The position numbers and the translations under genes were made by a program. Positions 23,762 through 29,874 of a DNA stretch of 29,874 nt are shown here, one piece after another. Within the stretch, counting starts at the first letter, position 1; the number at the start of each line of letters is the position of its first letter. Source of the DNA: Pelargonium cotyledonis (Eukaryota; Streptophyta; Magnoliopsida; Geraniales; Geraniaceae); the NCBI GenBank assembly GCA_036897625.1, contig JAYMTA010000397.1, positions 1 to 29,874 of the forward strand. The letters are read 5' to 3'. The notes beneath the pieces were generated by a model. The model made no database searches. It worked only from the letters and a program-made list of their open reading frames with translations, and had not been told where the DNA came from.

Positions 23762-23770
23762 ATATATATA
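23762..23770 (-). promoter_or_regulatory. TATA box of the H+-ATPase gene
   Basis: The minus strand reads TATATATAT at 23770-23762, which would place the transcription start near 23735, just ahead of the predicted leader exon. Confidence 0.5.
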
Positions 23771-24072
23771 AGCTGCGACAAAAAGCAATACCCAAGCATT
23801 GCAAATAAGACAAGGCAAAAATTCCATGCCAGAAGAGCGAGTGTTGAGAACAAATAATCCATTGAGTAGAAGACGAATCTAAGTTTCTCCATCTCCGTCA
23901 ACAGCATATACACAGCACGCTGGTGTTTCCAATGATTACGAAACAAGACATGGTTGGTTCGTGTTGTTCCATCAGATGCTTCTTCTTAATTCACCTTCTT
24001 TGTTTTCGTTCAATTTTATGGCTTTCCCAACAATTATTTAAAAAAGAGCGGCAGTGCCAACCAGACTATTAA

Positions 24073-24307
24073 GGGCTTGTTTGGTAATATTATTTACTTT
24101 TATCATATAAAAGGAAATTTTTATATATTTACATCAAAAACTCTCGTTAAAATGATTTTATTATCATATTTAAAATATTAAATATTAATGTATAATATGT
24201 ACATTTTGATATTGTACTATAAATGTTAATATTTAGAAAGTAAAACAACAAAATTTGTCTGTTTTATTAATTTCTACGTAAGAAAATAATAATGATCAAA
24301 CAAGCTC
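24073..24307. mobile_element. Tourist-like (PIF/Harbinger) MITE, 235 bp
   Basis: The left end GGGCTTGTTTGGTAAT and the inverted right end GAGCTTGTTTGATCAT form terminal inverted repeats. They are flanked by TAA at 24070-24072 and TAA at 24308-24310, the 3-bp target duplication typical of this superfamily. The interior is AT-rich and non-coding. It lies about 300 bp upstream of the H+-ATPase TATA box. Confidence 0.72.
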
Positions 24308-24310
24308 TAA

Positions 24311-25911
24311 TGTTCTCGTATGTCCATGAATGTATTAGGTTAAATTCAACGGAATGATTCATTAGAATGAGAAATACATCATTATCATATATTTTTCATA
24401 TTATCGTTCTAACTCATCAAATATTGTCTTACTTGTAATTTAAATGTCAACTCTAATAACTCATTAATACAATGAGAGTCTTAATTATTACTATTATGAG
24501 AAGAATGAGTTATATATATTCTTTCACTATGTCTAGTTTGAACTTTGAAAGATTCACAAATTTGTTTCCAATGTGAATATAAATAAATGTTAATGGGACA
24601 AAAATAGAAAGAAAATTTAATGGAAAATTGTAGTATCATTGTATAGACAAAAAGAAGGGAGAAAAGAAATAGAAATTTAACCAGTTACACCTACACATGC
24701 AACAATGCAACAATTCAATAAATTGGCGATAAAATTCATGGAATCAAGTTATAAATATATAGAAAACAACGAGAAGTTGACCTTAGGATCATATCAACAA
24801 TAAGTGAAATATATTAGTAAATTGCTAGTACTACATTTAGAAAACAGCACCTTTGTTGTACCTTTATATTTTTGTACACATATTTCATCAACCAATTAGT
24901 GATATTATCTTTCATTTTGTCCCCATGCACCTTTTGTCATTGTCAACTTTGCACAACTAATTCAACTTGTTTTTTCTTTTGATATATAAAAATAAAAAAA
25001 CTTGTTGTTTCACTATGGGTTAAGAGTGTATGAATTTGGATTAAGTCATGGACTTGATGGGATTATTGTTCATCCATCTAGTTGATTTACATGATTCCCT
25101 TTTTACGATAGAACTTACTTGTTGTAATGACTATAAAAAATTGCATGAATGATATTCACAAAATTACGTTGGGGTCTATTAAGGTTTTCTAAGCTCATGA
25201 TCTTTTTAGCCTAGGATTTATCTCATTCTAGCTAACCTCGGTTTGTTTTAGAATTTCACTTTTGAATCACTCCATCTTTTCTAACAACTCAATTGAATTT
25301 TTCACTCTAGTTATTTATAACAACACAATCTTTTGATACACGAATCAATCTTTTAATTAGTACTCGGTTGAAAATCAAATATCATATTCAAAATGATGTG
25401 CATTGCGGCTGAAATCATCTATAATGGACATTCATCACATATTTGTGATGATGTAACGACGGGAGGTATTCTTCACAATGTTAGGTGCATCACTATTTTT
25501 TCTACAAAGATTCGTAACGTTTAGCGATACTTAATCCGTTGTTGATGACATTAGATTTTTAATTTCGTTAGTTTATGACTGATACCTCGTCACAACGTAC
25601 GTGGATCGCATATTTAAAATTTTGGTCAAAAAGCGAACTACATTTTTCTTTCTCATTCCATTACCTATCTTTCAAGTTCTATCTCGTCTCTTTCTGACAC
25701 ACCTTGAACCCTCTCTTTGGGTCATAAGGATACGTGCAATTGACAAGAGACCTTCTTGTATGGATCTTCAACCTTTCCGCATTGTATTTTATACATGAGT
25801 CAACCCACGAGCTTGTGTGACCTTTATATATATGCGCAATATTACTTGCAAGACAATATGTATGACCTCAAACACGCTCTTCAAAGGCCTTCATTGTGCT
25901 CATACGACTCA
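24311..25911. other. AT-rich intergenic DNA, no gene seen
   Basis: Contains only short, low-complexity frames. A stretch near 24330-24540 is rich in AATGA and its complement and could be a decayed repeat, but no clear ends are visible. Confidence 0.55.
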
Positions 25912-26130
25912 CACTACAAAAAAAAAAATTCAATTTGTGACGAAAATTTATGTCACATATTTGTGGATTTCAGTTACAAAATGTAATATGTGACGGAACT
26001 GTGACAAAATACTTCTGGTATTATTTGGGTTGTCACAGATGATTGTAACAAAAATTTCTATCACAAATGTGTGTTTGTGACAGAAAATATAAATTCAGTC
26101 ATATTTTGTGACGATTTTCAGTGTCACATC
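25912..26130. mobile_element. CACTA-type transposon terminus with subterminal repeats
   Basis: The sequence starts CACTACAAAAAAA, the hallmark terminus of CACTA (En/Spm) elements, followed by about 200 bp packed with the subterminal motif TGTGAC in both orientations (at least seven copies). The three bases before it are TCA. No inverted partner ending in TTGTAGTG plus TCA was found in the window, so this is a fragment or the left edge of a degraded element. Confidence 0.6.
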
Positions 26131-26559
26131 CAATCTTGAGAAATTAGATCAAATAGAATCCTGAGCCATTGACACGTCTACTTTTCCGAATCACTATTAG
26201 ATAAGACAAGTCCAATTGGTAAACTCATACTACATATATGCATGATCTTGAGATAATACTAAATTCTGTTTTGAATTTTGGTGGTAATAATTTAAACATT
26301 ATAATCGCTTAATTACAATGAAACCTAGGAGGTTTCCGTACCCCAGCTCTTCATTGGAGAAATCATATATTTTTGCAACGTAATTTTTTTGTTTAATGTG
26401 AGTGTCTTCTAATCTGATTAATATATCCAGTTAATGCACAACAATATATAAACACGACAAAATATCCAGTACATGGGAGCCAAAGTACTTCCAACCTCAA
26501 AACTACAAATTTAATATCGTTAAGATTTTATTAACAAAATAATAATAATAATAATAATA
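26131..26559. other. AT-rich intergenic DNA ending in an AAT microsatellite
   Basis: No gene seen. An (AAT)n run at about 26538-26558 directly abuts the Stowaway MITE; its TA supplies the insertion target. Confidence 0.6.
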
Positions 26560-26825
26560 TTCCCTCCGTCTCAAAATGAGTGTCTTGTTTTCATTTTTTT
26601 TTGCAAAAATTAAGAATTACAAGATAATTTAGTGTGTTTTCAATACAACCCTCACTTTCCCCATCTACACCCCATGTGCACTCATGTGTAGATTTTCCCA
26701 TTTGCATAAGTGATAAGGATAATATAAAAAGAACACTAATATAATAACATAAAAATAAAAACAAGACACTCATTTTGGAACAAAAAAATTAGACAAACAA
26801 GACACTTATTTTGGGACGGGGTGAG
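26560..26825. mobile_element. Stowaway (Tc1/mariner) MITE, 266 bp, with a doubled right end
   Basis: The left end TTCCCTCCGTCTCAAAATGA and the inverted right end CTCACCCCGTCCCAAAATAA are classical Stowaway termini, flanked by TA at 26558-26559 and 26826-26827. The right terminal motif occurs twice: AACAAGACACTCATTTTGG near 26760-26778 and AACAAGACACTTATTTTGG near 26797-26815. No coding sequence is present. Confidence 0.85.
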
Positions 26826-26827
26826 TA

Positions 26828-28064
26828 ATAATAAATGAAGCTGAGTTCATTAATACAATGGCTGTGGCTCTACCAAATTGATTATTAAGATATGGGCTAA
26901 AATAAGGTTTCGATTTAAATCATAAATTTTCCGAAAACTCAGTTCAATAATTTGAGACTTTTGGGTAGTTTTTGTACATTTTCATACAATTTTATGAACT
27001 TTGTTGTAGTTGAAATACCGAGAAATTGTTGCTGGTATCAAGACTCCAGAAACTAACTGAGCAATTGAATCAAAATTAAGGTCCTACGTAGCTTGTAAGT
27101 TTGGATTGGTTGCAAGAAAATGGTAATCGACATTGTGATGCGAAAGCAAGAGCAATTTGTCTTTAATGGTTGTTTGCAACAAGGTGGTACAAGATAGAGG
27201 TCATGAATTCATGATGATGATGATGATGATGCCATCAACCATTTTTCCTATATTGTACTATGTGGTTTTCCAGATGTGAATATGACACATTGGGGTTGTA
27301 GGAGAGCACCGTACATTTGTGATGTTTGAGGGGTTTTAAGCTGCTGATACTTAAATCATCCTATAGTTGAACATGTAAACATCAGAGACCTTGAGTTTGA
27401 GTTTTGAGCATGAATAATTAAGTTCTTTTCGCTCCAACATGATCGAATGATAAAATATATTACTTTCAAATAGAGAGTGAATTAAAATAAGTGCAATCAT
27501 GTTGCGTGAGTTGTTAATAATGTTTTTATAATAAATAGTTAATATTCATTTAGTTCGTTACAATGTACACATGTATGAAAATAAAAAAGAAAATATAGTA
27601 CTAGGCATGTTTTTTTTTTTTTTTCTTTTTTTGTTATGAAAGAAACCAAACCAAATATTATTAGTTATGATCCAAAGATAACATATATAGATAAAATCTC
27701 CGGATAAACCGATTGCTTAATCTCAATGACCTAATTAAGTAAGACTTTCGAGAACCTACCTAACGCATGGGCAATTAGGTTCACAGAGCGGAATACAAAT
27801 GAAAAGAAAAAGAAAAAAAAAAAACTGTTTATCAGAAATTTTGAAATAGTGTAGGGACTGATTTGGAAAGAATAAAGAAATAAATCCAAAATATTGAATT
27901 GCATTAAGCCTTGAAATGGGTTTTGCGTAACATCGTTGTACCAAAGTTCAAATGTTAGGTTGGAGCCAATTCGCTACTAAATATGTTTATGGTGAAATAG
28001 TCTATTGGGCTAGCCCAAGTCCAGCTGAAGAATCTTTTGGGCTTTAAATATCCCAATTGCTGTA
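26828..28064. other. Intergenic DNA with an ATG microsatellite and TGGGCT motifs
   Basis: No gene of known type is seen. A perfect (ATG)7 run is at 27211-27231 and a T-run at 27610-27624. TGGGCT/AGCCCA site-II-like motifs cluster at 28004-28018 and 28038-28043. Confidence 0.55.
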
Positions 28065-28194
28065 AGTCAACGAAACGTAGCACATGGTTGGTCAATTTTG
28101 TCAGGTCAACTATAGCCACATGGTCAAATAATGTTAAAACTTGCATGATAATGTAAAAAAACTACCATTATTGACCAAATTCGGCAATGGTCAA
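28065..28194. promoter_or_regulatory. Cluster of six W-boxes (WRKY binding sites)
   Basis: TTGACC/T cores occur on the minus strand at 28065-28070, 28090-28095, 28104-28109, 28122-28127 and 28189-28194, and on the plus strand at 28171-28176. W-boxes are bound by WRKY transcription factors and clusters are typical of defence-gene promoters. No adjacent gene is evident in the window; the Mutator-like element starts 52 bp to the right. Confidence 0.6.
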
Positions 28195-28237
28195 CCGAAA
28201 ATATGCCTCGATTCACTAATATTGGAAGAGTATACAA

Positions 28238-28246
28238 ATAATTCAA
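28238..28246 (+). repeat. Target-site duplication, left copy (9 bp)
   Basis: ATAATTCAA directly before the left inverted repeat; an identical copy follows the right one at 29420-29428. Confidence 0.85.
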
Positions 28247-29419
28247 AGAGTAAATGGTTTTAGACTCTTTAAATTTATCTAAAGTTTAAAATTGACCCCT
28301 ATTTTAAATTTTAAATAATTTTAAATTCTGAACTGACACATTTTTGTAATTTTACCCTGATAACCTGCAATTACCCGTTGCTAACATACATGTCAGCTCA
28401 TCCTTCCACATCACCGTATTTGCCAAATCACTCACTTATCTCTCCCATACCTAAAACGCATCGTTTTATGCCACTGAGATTTCAATGGATTATCCATTGT
28501 GGTTTCTGTACGTATTGGTGGTGATAATTGGCAGTATTCATCCAATGATGTTGTTTATGTTGTTGTTGAGGGTGAGACAAGTACTTGTGGTCTGGGGATA
28601 GGCAGCGGTGGTGGTGGAGCAAGCTGCCATAGAAGACGGCGCGCGTAAAAACAAGGGGCTCCAATTAGCTAGGGATGGAGGAGCGGTGGTGGTGGTGTAA
28701 GGAGAAGTGACGAGCGGAGAAGAAGGGGTCGTGGAAAGGGGGATCGTGGCGGCGGCGCCGATCAATGTAGAAACATTTCAATTAATTCGCCAAGGCCGTG
28801 ATGGAAGGTGACGATGTCTCCGGCGCTAAGCTTTTTGTCCTTGGCGAAAAGGTTCCTGCCTTCGGTTTTGACGGACAGGACTTGCCGTTCCAGATTTTAA
28901 CCTTCCGGCGACGCTCGGAGTCACCAATTTATCAAACACATGCATGCATGCTCTCTTTTAATCACAAACCCTGGGTTGCCCTATTGCTTTCATCAACAAT
29001 ATTTTATTCGTCTCTTTTAGAAAGCTTTTTCTACGCATCTTGGTGTAGCTTAATTTAATTAGTATGAGATTATTTCAGCATCTATAGGAGAATAGCAAAG
29101 AGTTTCAATGGTAAATTGCATATAACAAGTGTTTTATTGTAATGTATCATTTTATCCGCCAATTTTTCTTTATTTAAAAATATTGGATTTTCCAGTTGTG
29201 TTTTAGGTAGAAGAGAGATAAGCGACTTGGCAAATATGGTGATGTGGAACCATGATGTGGAAGGAAGAGCTGGCATGTATTTTAGCAACAGGTGATTGCA
29301 GGTTAACAAGGTGAAATTATAAAAATGTGTCAGTCCAGGGTTCAAAACCATTTAAAACCCTAAATGAGGGCCAAGTCTAAAATTTGAATAAATTCAGGGG
29401 GTGTAAAACCATTTAACTC
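28247..29419. mobile_element. Non-autonomous Mutator-like element (MULE), 1173 bp, long inverted ends, 9-bp target duplication
   Basis: Inverted ends of about 200 bp (28247-28446) and 208 bp (29212-29419) are clearly related: tips GTAAATGGTTTTA and GTTAAATGGTTTTA, and shared inner blocks CTGACACATTTTT, AACCTGCAAT, TTGCTAA, ATACATG and CACATCACC. The perfect 9-bp duplication ATAATTCAA on both sides is the classical Mutator signature. The right end holds a small internal duplication of TTCCACATCA. The interior (28447-29211) has no transposase; it is GC-rich from about 28590 to 28925 with gene-like sequence, as in Pack-MULEs carrying host fragments. Confidence 0.87.
28750..28930. other. Gene-like cargo inside the Mutator-like element
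   Basis: A GC-rich block unlike its AT-rich surroundings. On the plus strand an ORF starts at 28798 (MMEGDDVSGAKLF..., 86 codons). On the minus strand one frame reads GRNLFAKDKKLSAGDIVTF, which faintly recalls the KxLxAGDxVxF end of plant B3 DNA-binding domains, but an upstream stop cuts this frame. It may be a captured, decayed host-gene fragment; origin and strand are not settled. Confidence 0.4.
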
Positions 29420-29428
29420 ATAATTCAA
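29420..29428 (+). repeat. Target-site duplication, right copy (9 bp)
   Basis: ATAATTCAA, identical to 28238-28246. Confidence 0.85.
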
Positions 29429-29490
29429 TGACGGTGACGGGCCAAATAACATGCTGCTTTAATAAAAAGGTTCACCTACAAATTTAGGTA

Positions 29491-29690
29491 GTGTTTGGAT
29501 TAGTATTTTGGGTTTGAGAATGAGAATGAACAATAGGAATGAGAATGAGATTACCATTGATGGTGTTTGGATTAGAACAAACTCATTCCGATTCCGATTC
29601 CGATTCCAATTCCTATTCCCACCCTCTTTAGTAATTTGATTCCCACCTATGTTGGATGAAATGAGATTACCATTCCCGTGTCTTCAATTT
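29491..29690. repeat. Repeat fragment with GTGTTTGGATTAG and AATGAGAATGAG motifs
   Basis: GTGTTTGGATTAG occurs at 29491-29503 and 29563-29575. ATGAGATTACCATT occurs near 29545 and again near 29661, and an (ATTCCG)n run follows at about 29586-29606. Sequences of this style are common in dicot intergenic repeats, possibly a hAT- or Harbinger-type MITE. Its right limit is unclear and may lie outside the window. Confidence 0.45.
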
Positions 29691-29874
29691 ATATTTTACG
29701 ATCTAAACTTTAAAAATTCATATCTTTATGCTCGGATGACATCATTTTTTTTTTGTTTCATATAACTTTATGGGAGGAACATTATTATAATTATAATTTT
29801 TTCAAATAATGCATATCTATAACCAAAAATTCTGGAACAATTGAAAAAAATTAGAACAAAAATTCGAAAACAGT

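Noticed and set aside
25601..25986. Two overlapping plus-strand ORFs (65 and 76 codons)
   Set aside because: No similarity to known proteins, and the second runs into the CACTA terminus and its A-run.
27756..27944. 62-codon minus-strand ORF beginning MVQRCYAKPI just downstream of the W-box and TGGGCT motifs
   Set aside because: Position is suggestive for a minus-strand gene, but it ends in a low-complexity Phe-rich run from a T/A tract and matches no known protein; kept only as a possibility.
28538..28765. 75-codon minus-strand ORF rich in Thr, Ser and Pro in the Mutator-like element
   Set aside because: Composition follows from GGT/GGTGGT-type simple repeats; no domain and no splice context.
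1..29874. CRISPR arrays, operons, tRNA and rRNA genes
   Set aside because: None seen; gene structures are spliced plant nuclear genes and no regularly spaced repeat array or cloverleaf-like sequence was noticed by eye.

Overview
This is nuclear DNA from a flowering plant, almost certainly a eudicot. The genes carry many GT-AG introns in AT-rich non-coding DNA. The protein families are land-plant types (DUF4220/DUF594, GUB_WAK receptor-like, plant deSI-like PPPDE, NUDX8-type Nudix hydrolase, AHA-type H+-ATPase), and the mobile elements are typical plant DNA transposons. I do not name a species. Exons were assembled by hand from reading frame, splice sites and family similarity; phases close exactly for all four spliced genes.

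Layout, left to right: (1) the 3' part of a plus-strand DUF4220/DUF594 gene (1-1612), open at the left edge; (2) a minus-strand, three-exon gene (2297-3441) for a small secreted-domain plus single-TM protein with a GUB_WAK ectodomain but no kinase or RING domain; (3) a minus-strand, four-exon deSI-like PPPDE peptidase (4104-7068); (4) a 1.55-kb element with long inverted ends and an internal tandem-repeat cassette (7602-9157); (5) a minus-strand, nine-exon NUDX8-like Nudix hydrolase (10565-12584); (6) a gene-free stretch of 2.8 kb holding three CACGTG boxes; (7) a minus-strand plasma-membrane H+-ATPase with 21 coding exons and 965 residues, closest by recollection to Arabidopsis AHA7 (15405-23156); (8) a gene-poor right end (23.7-29.9 kb) with a Tourist-like MITE, a CACTA-type end, a Stowaway MITE, a six-copy W-box cluster and a 1.17-kb Mutator-like element flanked by a perfect 9-bp target duplication.

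The genes do not form a pathway or operon; this is ordinary plant gene order. The points most worth checking are the effector-less GUB_WAK protein, the Mutator-like element with gene-like cargo beside a dense W-box cluster, the tandem-repeat cassette in the 7.6-9.2 kb element, and a Val substitution in the hinge region of the H+-ATPase. I found no convincing evidence of a wholly new biological system.
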